A DNA stretch of 9,370 nt from Sulfurimonas sp. (GTDB lineage Bacteria; Campylobacterota; Campylobacteria; Campylobacterales; Sulfurimonadaceae), in assembly GCF_023229105.1 (NCBI RefSeq), contig NZ_JALNZY010000078.1, positions 1 to 9,370 on the forward strand, read 5' to 3'. Below the pieces are notes generated by a model. That model was not told where the DNA came from. It made no database searches and worked only from the letters and a program-made list of their open reading frames with translations. The translations under genes were made by a program, and so were the position numbers. Numbering within the stretch: the stretch's first letter is position 1; each line of letters begins with the position of its first letter. This document shows positions 1 to 6,113 of the stretch, in pieces.

Positions 1-258
1 GATGTTGCCGCAGCTAATTTTTCAAATGCAGGAGCAGAAATAGCCGCTGCCATTACAAATACTGCAGTAGATGATGCCTTTGTTTTCTTGATAAGTGATG
101 GATCCAATACTCTAGTTCTAGGATGGGATGACAGAGTTGCATCAGGCGGAAATAGTAACGGACTTATGGATGCTAATGAAACTACTCAAATAGCTATGCT
201 TGTCGGGGTAACTAGTGTATTTACTATTGATGCTGGAAATATTTCCATATTAGCATAA
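1..258 (+). CDS. C-terminal end of a probably secreted repeat protein (5' end outside window)
   Basis: Frame 1 is open from the first base to a TAA at 256-258, giving the last 85 residues of a longer protein. The tail is acidic and rich in D, N, G, A and T; it has no Lys, no Cys and only one Arg. It contains short beta-strand-like stretches such as DDAFVFLISDGSNTLVLGW, then a D/N-rich loop (GLMDANETTQIAMLVGV), and ends in a hydrophobic ISILA. In my knowledge this resembles the C-terminal module of large beta-strand-repeat or S-layer/RTX-like proteins of Campylobacterota and cyanobacteria that leave the cell by type I secretion, where the extreme C-terminus is the export signal. That family placement is by resemblance only. 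The body of the protein lies upstream, so its function cannot be stated. Coding is well supported; the role is tentative. Confidence 0.7.
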   Translation, partial: DVAAANFSNAGAEIAAAITNTAVDDAFVFLISDGSNTLVLGWDDRVASGGNSNGLMDANETTQIAMLVGVTSVFTIDAGNISILA

Positions 259-284
259 AACATAAAAACTCTACATTAATTAAG

Positions 285-330
285 AGACGAGGTTTTAACC
301 TCGTCTTGCTTTGACAAGGTTAAAACCTTG
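285..330. repeat. Double hairpin, copy 1 of a dispersed intergenic repeat
   Basis: Two perfect inverted repeats lie back to back after the secreted-protein gene. The first pairs AGACGAGGTT (285-294) with AACCTCGTCT (297-306). The second pairs CAAGGTT (315-321) with AACCTTG (324-330). Bases 287-321 match 2474-2508 at 33 of 35 positions, so this is a repeated element and not only a local stem-loop. It could end transcription of the upstream gene, but no run of T follows either stem on the + strand (TTGCTTTG, then CTTCCG), so termination here is weaker than at the second copy. The second hairpin is intact here and broken in the other copy. Confidence 0.75.
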
Positions 331-373
331 CTTCCGATTACATACAATTTCGCAAACAAAAAAGCAGCTTATC

Positions 374-400
374 TAAAATCTTACTCTTTTTGGTCGATAT
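374..400 (+). promoter_or_regulatory. Candidate sigma-28 (FliA) promoter
   Basis: TAAA at 374-377 is followed after exactly 15 bases by GTCGATAT at 393-400. The FliA consensus is TAAA-N15-GCCGATAA, so the -35 core and spacing are exact and the -10 matches at 6 of 8, including the CGATA core. Predicted transcription start is near 407, about 25 bases before the ATG at 432. A sigma-70 -10 (TATATT at 407-412) is a competing reading, but it would put the start very close to the ribosome binding site. Inference from sequence only. Confidence 0.45.
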
Positions 401-431
401 GTAGCCTATATTAATTATCAGAGAGAAAATT

Positions 432-992
432 ATGAACACTTCTTTTGCAATGGATACTTATAGAGCACATGACCTCAATATCGCTATGAAAACTTCTAGT
501 GGCGATGTTATAAAGATGGACTTTGCAAACCATCAGAGCGCATCTATGAGCCACCAACAAAATCAAAACGGCTCACGTACCTCTATGAGTTTCTCATCTA
601 TGCAATCATTTAAGTTTTCAGTAGAGGGAAATGGTATAGATGCACAAGACCAAAAAGAGATTGAAGCTTTTATGAAAATAGCTCAACCTTACATAGATAA
701 CTTTTTAGAGGAGTTAAGCGCTGAAGCACCCTCTTCTCCTGTTACAAAGTTGGCACATGATATAGCCTCTATTTTTGAGCCAAATAAAGCAAGAGATGAA
801 AACAGTAAAAACTACATCAAAACAAATATAGTAGAGATGTTTGACAACTCTATAAAAAAGTTAAAGATACCAGAGATGTCTGAGCAGATAGATGCTACTG
901 AACTTATGGATAAGATTTTCGAGCAAACCAAAGAACTTTTAGAAAAAACTCTTCAAGAGTTTGATGAATTTAACAAAAAATTATATGCTTAA
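432..992 (+). CDS. Hypothetical protein, 186 aa, possibly motility-associated
   Basis: I do not recognise this protein with certainty. It has no signal peptide, no membrane segment and no Cys, so it is probably cytosolic. Residues 1-60 are polar, rich in Ser, Gln, Asn and Met, and include a beta-hairpin-like stretch (LNIAMKTSSGDVIKMDF, about 16-32). Residues 60-66 (FKFSVEG) are followed by an acidic helix (IDAQDQKEIEAFMKIAQPYIDNFLEEL), and the last 50 residues are helical and coiled-coil-like (DKIFEQTKELLEKTLQEFDEF). A 'FSFSVEG' strand followed by an acidic 'E-L-K-AI' helix occurs in DUF5610-like proteins of other proteobacteria, which is a weak lead. The ATG is preceded by an AGAGAGAAAA ribosome site. 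A sigma-28-like promoter at 374-400 suggests co-expression with flagellar genes. The next gene starts 61 bases downstream on the same strand and may be read through. Confidence 0.8.
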   Translation: MNTSFAMDTYRAHDLNIAMKTSSGDVIKMDFANHQSASMSHQQNQNGSRTSMSFSSMQSFKFSVEGNGIDAQDQKEIEAFMKIAQPYIDNFLEELSAEAPSSPVTKLAHDIASIFEPNKARDENSKNYIKTNIVEMFDNSIKKLKIPEMSEQIDATELMDKIFEQTKELLEKTLQEFDEFNKKLYA

Positions 993-1053
993 AGTATCAA
1001 GAACAAGGCGCTCAAGAAAGAGAGTGTAAACTTACTCACTAGAGGATAAAAAA

Positions 1054-1494
1054 ATGGATATATTTTTAAAAGAAGCTATAAAAGAAGCAAAATTAGGTTT
1101 AAAAGAGGGCGGAATTCCTATTGGTTCGGTATTAGTCATTGATGGCAAAATAGTAGGACGAGGACATAACAAGCGTGTTCAAAAATCTAGTGCCATCTTA
1201 CATGCAGAGATGGATTGTCTAGAAAATGCAGGAAGACTCAGTGCTAGTGAGTACAAAAAAGCCACTATCTACTCAACACTATCTCCTTGTGACATGTGTA
1301 GCGGGGCGATACTTTTATATGGCATAAAAAGAGTCGTTGTAGGAGAAAATACAACATTTAAAGGTCCGCAAGATTATTTGCAATCAAGAGGCGTGGAAGT
1401 AGAAGTTTTAGATGATAAGGAGTGTTGTGAGCTTATGGGCTCCTTTATAAAAAAATCCCCCCAACTATGGAATGAGGACATAGGCGAAGAGTAA
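1054..1494 (+). CDS. Small zinc-dependent cytosine deaminase, yeast FCY1-like
   Basis: 146 residues of the cytidine/deoxycytidylate deaminase fold. Zinc ligands and catalytic base are visible: HAE at 50-52 (H50, E52) and PCDMC at 78-82 (C79, C82). Beyond this core, the match to Saccharomyces cytosine deaminase Fcy1 (158 aa, by memory) runs to both ends: GGIPIG, GRGHN, the LENAGRL stretch, TLSPCDMC, YGIKRVVVGEN, YLQSRG and the terminal W-x-E-D-I-G-E. Yeast substrate-pocket residues N51, F114, W152, D155 and I156 correspond here to N39, F102, W139, D142 and I143. The predicted reaction is cytosine to uracil plus ammonia (pyrimidine salvage), as a cytosolic homodimer. Bacteria more often use the unrelated amidohydrolase CodA for this. 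tRNA adenosine deaminase (TadA) or guanine deaminase are less likely, because the C-terminal WxEDIGE lid is the Fcy1 type. Ribosome site AGAGGA lies 8 bases before the ATG. Confidence 0.88.
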   Translation: MDIFLKEAIKEAKLGLKEGGIPIGSVLVIDGKIVGRGHNKRVQKSSAILHAEMDCLENAGRLSASEYKKATIYSTLSPCDMCSGAILLYGIKRVVVGENTTFKGPQDYLQSRGVEVEVLDDKECCELMGSFIKKSPQLWNEDIGEE

Positions 1495-1563
1495 AAATGT
1501 AGAGTTTGAGTTGATGTCTAAAGATGGGTTTATACATATTTATGTTTTGTAAAGAACACTATT

Positions 1564-2427
1564 TTATTCTTTAAATCTATCTTTATAACTGCATTTTTTG
1601 CAAAGTTCTTCTACTGCAAAACCCTCTTTAAAACTATCTATAATATTGGTAACCCTCGCTGAAGTGAGTATATTTTTTAAACTCTCTTTGTGCAGGTTTC
1701 CAAGATTTATAACACCATCTCCATCTAAGCAACATGGCACTACGGTTCCATCTGAAAGAATCCCAAAATGAGAAGACAAACCATAGCAACTTGCATGACT
1801 ATTGTGATTACTTTTTAATGCCGGCCACTCAAAATAGTTATCTAAGTTTAGTAAGACTTTAGAAGCAAGGCGAAAGAACTTTTTTTGCTCCATCATTTTA
1901 GTGTCGATGTTTACACCAAAAAAAGAGTTTAATTTTTCAAAAATAAGATTGTTGTATGGCTCTTCAGCAAAAGTAGCATCAAGGTTCCAAAGTCGAAGAT
2001 TTATAAAAGGTTTTGGATAGCTAGCTATCTTCTGGGAGCAGAGGTCTAAAACATCTTTCATATACGCATCAAAACTAAGGTTTAAGCTATTTTTATTGAA
2101 ACTATTTAGCGAGATATTTAACTGGCGAACTGAGTCATGAAAGAGCGTTTTAGCATCATGCTTGGGTAAAAAGTAGCCACTTGTTGTAAGTTCTATTTCA
2201 AAGTTGTACTTTTTTGCAAGTTCTAAGTAGGCATCTAGATTTGAGAGAAGCAGAGGATCTCCCATAACATGAAAGGCAAGAGTTTTTGTGTATGGAGTGA
2301 GCTGTTTTAGAATTTTTTCAAAAAACTCTAATGACATAGACTTCGATGGAGTTACTTTTGGAGGGCAAAAGCTACAAGCTAAACCGCAGATATTTGTCAC
2401 TTCAACATGAACACGATGAAACTTCAT
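1564..2427 (-). CDS. Radical SAM/SPASM domain protein, substrate unknown
   Basis: 287 residues. The radical SAM cluster motif CxxxCxxC is at C14, C18 and C21 (NICGLACSFCPP), near the N-terminus as is usual. MGDPLL (about 75-80) matches the GGEPLL-type SAM-binding strand, and ELTTSGYFL follows. The C-terminal third carries SPASM-type cysteines: C214, then GILSDGTVVPCC (C232, C233) and CKKC (C276, C279), consistent with an auxiliary iron-sulfur cluster. SPASM proteins usually modify peptides or proteins or mature cofactors, but no precursor peptide or partner is seen beside this gene, so no substrate is proposed. A very strong ribosome site (complement of 2431-2437, AGGAGGT) sits 3 bases upstream of the ATG counted from its end, supporting this start. 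The gene follows the amrS terminator and so may have its own promoter in the 46 bases between, though none is convincing. It converges with the deaminase. Confidence 0.88.
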   Translation of the reverse strand: MKFHRVHVEVTNICGLACSFCPPKVTPSKSMSLEFFEKILKQLTPYTKTLAFHVMGDPLLLSNLDAYLELAKKYNFEIELTTSGYFLPKHDAKTLFHDSVRQLNISLNSFNKNSLNLSFDAYMKDVLDLCSQKIASYPKPFINLRLWNLDATFAEEPYNNLIFEKLNSFFGVNIDTKMMEQKKFFRLASKVLLNLDNYFEWPALKSNHNSHASCYGLSSHFGILSDGTVVPCCLDGDGVINLGNLHKESLKNILTSARVTNIIDSFKEGFAVEELCKKCSYKDRFKE

Positions 2428-2460
2428 AACACCTCCTCAAATTTATTCGCAACTCTAACA

Positions 2461-2491
2461 TAAAAAAAAGCAAACGAGGTTTTAACCTCGT
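2461..2491 (-). terminator. Intrinsic terminator after amrS
   Basis: Read on the minus strand, ACGAGGTT (complement of 2491-2484) pairs with AACCTCGT (complement of 2481-2474), followed after TTGC by eight T residues (complement of 2462-2469). A GC-containing stem plus a T-run is the classical rho-independent form. It lies about 30 bases past the amrS stop codon, so it should end the four-gene transcript and insulate the radical SAM/SPASM gene. Confidence 0.8.
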
Positions 2492-2508
2492 CTTGATTTG
2501 GCAAGGTT
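2474..2508. repeat. Copy 2 of the dispersed hairpin repeat
   Basis: Matches 287-321 at 33 of 35 positions; the first 22 bases are identical and the differences are C/A at 309/2496 and A/G at 314/2501. The first hairpin is intact and serves as the amrS terminator. The second one is broken: CAAGGTT is kept (2502-2508), but its partner AACCTTG is replaced by AAGCTCTC running into the amrS stop codon at 2520. Confidence 0.75.
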
Positions 2509-2519
2509 GAAAGCTCTCT

Positions 2520-3545
2520 TTAGTGCCACACTCCCTCTAACATGTAGCCACAATACGGGCACTTACCATTTTCATCAAGTCTGTTTGTTACAAATTGTCC
2601 GATATTACCGCTTCTATCAATTACCCTATTTTTACAGCTTGGGCAATAGGTAGATTCATAGTCCCCATTATCGACATTACCGATGTAGAGATATTTCAAA
2701 CCCTCTTCTTGACCTATTTTATAAGCACGAAGCAGAGTTGATTCTGGAGTGCGAGGAACATCTAGCATCTTGTAAGTTGGATGAAACGCTGAGAGATGCC
2801 ACGGTATAGATTTATCAAGGCTTGCTATAAACTTTGCTATATCTCTTATCTCTTCATCAGAATCATTTTTGCCTGGAATTAAAAGCGTTGTTATCTCTAT
2901 CCAAATCCCTTTTTCATGAGCATACTTTACCGCTTCAAGTACAGGCTTTAATCTTGCACCGCAAATCTCTTGGTAAAATTCATCCCTAAAAGCCTTAATA
3001 TCTATGTTCATCCCGTCTAAATAAGGCTCAAGCAAATCTATCGCCTTTCGCGTCTCATAACCACTTGTAACATAGATATTTTTTATCCCTTGCGCGTGAG
3101 CGAGTTTTGCTGTGTCATAGGTGTACTCAAAAAATACAATCGGCTCATTATAGGTGTATGCGATTGATTCACAAGCATTCTCAACTGCCGCTTCAACAAT
3201 TTTTTGTGGAGGAAATTCACGACCGGCTATCTTGTGAGGAGGCTCTTTTGGATATTGAGAAATATCGAAGTTTTGACAAAATTGACAAGAGAGATTGCAC
3301 CCAACCGTTCCTACTGAGAAGACTCTAGTTTTTGGCAAAAAATGAAACATCGGTTTTTTCTCTACCGGGTCAATATTTACCGCAGCAGCAAGTCCATAAA
3401 CAAGAAGTTTAAGCTCCCCATCTAGGACTCGTCTAACTCCACATATACCGTACTCGCCCTCATCAAGCTTACATGCATGTGCACAAGCCTGACACAAAAT
3501 CTTCCCACTATCTAGCTTCTTACTAAGCCATGCTGTTTGTGACAT
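2520..3545 (-). CDS. amrS: AmmeMemoRadiSam system radical SAM enzyme
   Basis: 341 residues, close to the family's normal length. Three cysteine regions are seen: an N-terminal set (C18, C21, C25, C35 in CQACAHAC and GICG), the radical SAM motif at C83, C87 and C90 (VGCNLSCQFCQN), and a C-terminal zinc-ribbon-like pair, C301/C304 (CPSC) and C329/C332 (CPYC). Other family marks are the VEKKPMFHFLP stretch (about 61-71), AYTYNEP, and WHLSAFHP. This is the pyruvate-formate-lyase-activase-like enzyme that co-occurs with AMMECR1 and Memo proteins in many prokaryotes; as far as I know its biological substrate is not established. Neither AMMECR1 nor Memo is in this window. The gene is last in a leftward unit, 39 bases after pcm, with an AAGGAG ribosome site before its ATG and an intrinsic terminator after it. 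Confidence 0.9.
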   Translation of the reverse strand: MSQTAWLSKKLDSGKILCQACAHACKLDEGEYGICGVRRVLDGELKLLVYGLAAAVNIDPVEKKPMFHFLPKTRVFSVGTVGCNLSCQFCQNFDISQYPKEPPHKIAGREFPPQKIVEAAVENACESIAYTYNEPIVFFEYTYDTAKLAHAQGIKNIYVTSGYETRKAIDLLEPYLDGMNIDIKAFRDEFYQEICGARLKPVLEAVKYAHEKGIWIEITTLLIPGKNDSDEEIRDIAKFIASLDKSIPWHLSAFHPTYKMLDVPRTPESTLLRAYKIGQEEGLKYLYIGNVDNGDYESTYCPSCKNRVIDRSGNIGQFVTNRLDENGKCPYCGYMLEGVWH

Positions 3546-3584
3546 ATTTTGCTCCTTAATTTTATAAAATGAAACTCAAGCTTA

Positions 3585-4214
3585 TCAATAAATCAGCGGA
3601 ACAAAGGCAAAGCCGTAATGCTCGTTAGCATCAAAACTCCCATCCTCTTTTTTTATAATTTCAAAAACCGAACTTTGAATTGGAATGACAAGCTTTCCAC
3701 CGACTCTTAACTGCTTTATTAACTCATACGGAAGCTCATCCGCAGCTGCTGAGACTAAAATACAATCAAATATATCGCCAACGATGCCTAATTCATCCCC
3801 GGCTTCCACTATTTTAGCATTTTTAAATTTATATCTCTTCAAGTTAGAGCTTCCAAACTCTACAAGTTCTTTAACTCTCTCAACTCCAACTACAGAACCA
3901 CTACCACCCACAATATAAGCTAAAAGTGCCGTTGTCCATCCAGAGCCGCTTCCTATATCTAAAATCCTCTCTCCCTCTTTTGGCGAGAGCATCTCTAGCA
4001 TCATAGCTACAGTTCTTGGCTGAGAGATTGTTTGTCCATTACCTATGCCAAGAGGATAATCCCCATAAACATCTATAGAATTTCTATCTACTACAAAATC
4101 CGCTCTGTCGATATTTCTAAAGGCTTCTATAATTCTGTTTGAGCGAAGTGTGCCGACCTCTATAAGATAGTCAACCATTTTATTATTTGCTTCTTTAAAA
4201 TCCCTATCAATCAT
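3585..4214 (-). CDS. pcm: Protein-L-isoaspartate O-methyltransferase
   Basis: 209 residues, the usual size for bacterial Pcm. The family signature IGNGQTISQP is at 57-66 and the SAM-binding motif I ILDIGSGSGW at 84-93; a second-motif VSAAADELP and the post-motif strand GGKLVIPI follow. The enzyme methylates L-isoaspartyl residues that arise by ageing of Asp and Asn in proteins, using S-adenosylmethionine, which starts their repair to normal aspartyl. It is cytosolic, with no signal peptide. It begins 9 bases after the J-domain gene, so the two are almost certainly co-transcribed. The start ATG gives the expected N-terminus (a helix leading to the R-NR-I-EAF motif), and AAGGAAAGAGC lies just upstream. 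Confidence 0.93.
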   Translation of the reverse strand: MIDRDFKEANNKMVDYLIEVGTLRSNRIIEAFRNIDRADFVVDRNSIDVYGDYPLGIGNGQTISQPRTVAMMLEMLSPKEGERILDIGSGSGWTTALLAYIVGGSGSVVGVERVKELVEFGSSNLKRYKFKNAKIVEAGDELGIVGDIFDCILVSAAADELPYELIKQLRVGGKLVIPIQSSVFEIIKKEDGSFDANEHYGFAFVPLIY

Positions 4215-4223
4215 GCTCTTTCC

Positions 4224-4496
4224 TTAAAAATTATAAAACCAATCCTTTGATTTTCTTGAGAATGGGTTTTGTGTGTAAAACTCCTCCTCATCTAAAGAAA
4301 ATCTATAGTTTTGCATATATTTATGCACTAACTTATATGCTTCATTTATCTCTTTAAACTTTTTAGCATCTCCATCTGGCATATCAGGATGGTAGATTTT
4401 TGAAAGCTTCAAATACTTATCTTTTAGCTCGGCTTGCGTTATGCGCGTCACAATGTCTAAAACTTCAAGAGCCTTCTCTAAAGTTTCATACTTCAT
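4224..4496 (-). CDS. J-domain (DnaJ-like) co-chaperone, 90 aa
   Basis: A small protein made almost only of a J domain: helix I (about 3-16), helix II with KDKYLKLSKIYHPD, the invariant HPD at 36-38, and helix III with KKFKEINEAYKLV. There is no Gly/Phe region, zinc-finger or client-binding domain, so it is a class III (type C) J protein and not the main DnaJ. Such proteins stimulate the ATPase of an Hsp70 (DnaK) and direct it to a particular task. The last 20 residues are rich in aromatics (FYTQNPFSRKSKDWFYNF) and could be the targeting element; that is inference. Its ATG overlaps the stop of the upstream phosphodiesterase gene (ATGA, 4493-4496), implying translational coupling. Confidence 0.88.
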   Translation of the reverse strand: MKYETLEKALEVLDIVTRITQAELKDKYLKLSKIYHPDMPDGDAKKFKEINEAYKLVHKYMQNYRFSLDEEEFYTQNPFSRKSKDWFYNF

Positions 4497-5281
4497 AGAG
4501 CGTACTTTTTAAGGTTTTTATCCAACGAGTCGCTAAATATATAATTGACACCAATCTCAAAGAGCGCACGAGAGCGTTTTGCACTATTAACCGTATAAAC
4601 ACCCACTTTGTACCCCGCTTCTTTTATCATGCGAATCCTTTTTTCATCTACCGACGCAGCATCCAAATGGCAAGCATCTACCTCTAACTCCTTTAAGCAT
4701 TCAAGAAGATTATCAAAACTTCCACCCTCAAACAGAGCACCCCTAAGTATATTTGGAACTCTCTTTTTTGCTTCCCTTAAATACGAATGTTTAAAGGAGC
4801 TGAGCAAAACACGCTCTCCTACCCCCACATCTTCTATCTCTTTTGCTACTGCCTCTACGACAATTTTATCTTCAAAACAGTTAGAAATATCTTTAATCTC
4901 TACATTTATGTACATATCATTCTCTTGTATAAATTCTAGCGCTTTTTTGAGAGTCAAAAGCGGCTCCTTGTGCTTTTTATCTTTATAAAACCAGCTTCCA
5001 TAATCAAGCATAGAGAGTTCATCGAGCGTAAAGTCGCAAACTCTATACGGTTTTTTATCTCTAAAGGAGTCGATTTCAACTATATTTGTAGTTCTTTGGA
5101 GTGTATCATCATGAATCACAACAACCACTTTATCTCTACTTAAACAAACATCTACCTCAACAAAATCAAATCTTCCTCTGCTTTGTTTAAGTGCTAAAAG
5201 AGTGTTTTCAGGAGCAACTCTGCGCGCCCCTCTATGAGCAACAACAAGATACCCGTGATTTAATAATTCTAATAATTTCAT
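4493..5281 (-). CDS. Glycerophosphodiester phosphodiesterase (cytoplasmic, UgpQ-like)
   Basis: 262 residues with the GDPD TIM-barrel signature: AHRGA and APENT (H16, R17, E25, N26), the metal-binding VEVD (E42, D44), the second catalytic His in HDDTLQRTTN (H57), and VEIK (E128, K130). The enzyme hydrolyses glycerophosphodiesters from phospholipid turnover to glycerol-3-phosphate and the free alcohol, with a divalent metal. No signal peptide is present, so it should act in the cytosol like UgpQ and not in the periplasm like GlpQ. It is the first gene of the leftward unit, and its stop overlaps the J-domain gene start. The ribosome site is poor (a weak TAGAATAG), so a slightly different start is possible, but the ATG used gives the right distance to the HRGA strand. 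Its promoter should lie in 5282-5423. Confidence 0.92.
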   Translation of the reverse strand: MKLLELLNHGYLVVAHRGARRVAPENTLLALKQSRGRFDFVEVDVCLSRDKVVVVIHDDTLQRTTNIVEIDSFRDKKPYRVCDFTLDELSMLDYGSWFYKDKKHKEPLLTLKKALEFIQENDMYINVEIKDISNCFEDKIVVEAVAKEIEDVGVGERVLLSSFKHSYLREAKKRVPNILRGALFEGGSFDNLLECLKELEVDACHLDAASVDEKRIRMIKEAGYKVGVYTVNSAKRSRALFEIGVNYIFSDSLDKNLKKYAL

Positions 5282-5318
5282 ATACTATTCTAGCATTTAT
5301 TTATCCAATCTCTACTTT

Positions 5319-5340
5319 TGCAATAACCCTAATCATTGCA
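5319..5340. promoter_or_regulatory. Inverted repeat in divergent promoter region
   Basis: TGCAAT at 5319-5324 and ATTGCA at 5335-5340 form a perfect 6-bp dyad with a 10-base spacer (centres 16 bp apart). It lies between the divergent phosphodiesterase and response-regulator genes, a place where a dimeric regulator could bind. The rest of 5282-5423 shows no other clear structure apart from the promoter at 5366. A 6-bp dyad can arise by chance in AT-rich DNA, so this is only a candidate. Confidence 0.25.
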
Positions 5341-5365
5341 GAGATATATAATTTTTAAGTAACTA

Positions 5366-5375
5366 TGCTATAAAT
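5366..5375 (+). promoter_or_regulatory. Extended -10 promoter for the two-component operon
   Basis: TGCTATAAAT contains TATAAA (5369-5374; consensus TATAAT) preceded by the TGn extension, with an AT-rich stretch (ATATATAATTTTTAAG) upstream instead of a clear -35. This is the usual form of sigma-70 promoters in Campylobacterota. The predicted start is near 5381, about 43 bases before the regulator's ATG. Confidence 0.5.
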
Positions 5376-5423
5376 TTGTGTAGAATAACTCAGCTAAAGA
5401 GATATGCAGCGCAGGTGATATAG

Positions 5424-6113
5424 ATGTTACAAGAAAATATAAGTGTTTTAATGGTTGAAGATGATGAGATATTAGCGGAGTTGATTTCCGATTATCTTCA
5501 TAATTGCGGAATACGTGTTGAGATAAATGCTGATCCCACAATCGTAATCGAGCATCTTAAAAAAACTTGCTTTGATCTGATAATACTTGATTTAACTCTT
5601 CCTAAAATGGATGGATTGTTTCTTTGTGAAAAAATATCAACATTTTTTGATATACCTATAATAATATCCTCTGCAAGAGATGAAGTTAGTGATAAAGTCT
5701 TAGGTCTAGAAAAAGGGGCTGATGACTATCTACCAAAGCCTTATGACCCCAGAGAACTGGTTGCTAGAATACATGCAATGCTAAGACGTAAAAAAGCACC
5801 TTCGTCCGTGCTAAAAGAGGAGGTGTTTGGAGATTTTAAAATCGACAAATCAAAGATGATTGTATATCACAAAGATGTAGCTCTTAATCTGACTGTTGCA
5901 GAGTACGGTGTTTTGAGTTTATTTATAAATCAAAGAGGTATAGTCTTAGGCAGAGGAGCAATTCTAGATGCGGTAGAGGGGCTTAGCTGGGAGAGTGATG
6001 AGAGAAGTATAGATGTAATTATAAGCCGTCTGCGCTCTAAACTCTTTGACAATCCGAGAAGCCCTACATACATAGAGTCAATCCGCGGAATAGGTTACAG
6101 GATGAAGAGTTGA
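5424..6113 (+). CDS. Response regulator, OmpR/PhoB family
   Basis: 229 residues. The receiver domain (about 6-120) has the acidic pair D13/D14, phospho-acceptor D56 (LILDLTLPKMDG), S83 and the invariant K105 (YLPKPYDP). The winged-helix DNA-binding domain (about 133-229) has the LTVAEY start, recognition helix around 195-207 (SIDVIISRLRSKL), and the wing ending in YIESIRGIGYRM. It is therefore a full, apparently functional DNA-binding regulator phosphorylated by the overlapping kinase gene. Closest type by resemblance: ArsR/RacR-like regulators of Helicobacter and Campylobacter; the signal cannot be read from sequence. The porin promoter just beyond the kinase carries 11-bp direct repeats of the kind this family binds, so the porin is its likely target. 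Confidence 0.95.
   Translation: MLQENISVLMVEDDEILAELISDYLHNCGIRVEINADPTIVIEHLKKTCFDLIILDLTLPKMDGLFLCEKISTFFDIPIIISSARDEVSDKVLGLEKGADDYLPKPYDPRELVARIHAMLRRKKAPSSVLKEEVFGDFKIDKSKMIVYHKDVALNLTVAEYGVLSLFINQRGIVLGRGAILDAVEGLSWESDERSIDVIISRLRSKLFDNPRSPTYIESIRGIGYRMKS

Noticed and set aside
311..348. TTGACA (311-316) with TACAAT (343-348) as a sigma-70 promoter
   Set aside because: The spacing is 26 bases, far from 17, and the -35-like bases belong to the repeat element.
993..1053. Imperfect stem around GTAAACTTAC between the unknown protein and the deaminase
   Set aside because: Short, bulged and without a T-run; not convincing as a terminator or attenuator.
1499..1552. Short open stretch reading VEFELMSKDGFIHIYVL then a stop, between the deaminase and the radical SAM gene
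   Set aside because: It looks a little like the C-terminus of a decayed gene, but it is only 17 codons, in a different frame from the deaminase, without a ribosome site or recognisable family.
3107..3328. 73-residue reading frame on + inside amrS
   Set aside because: Lies wholly within a well-supported gene on the other strand; sequence does not resemble a protein family and no ribosome site was seen.
4608..4988. 126-residue reading frame on + inside the phosphodiesterase gene
   Set aside because: Ser/Thr/Leu-rich antisense shadow of a gene with all catalytic residues; no independent support.
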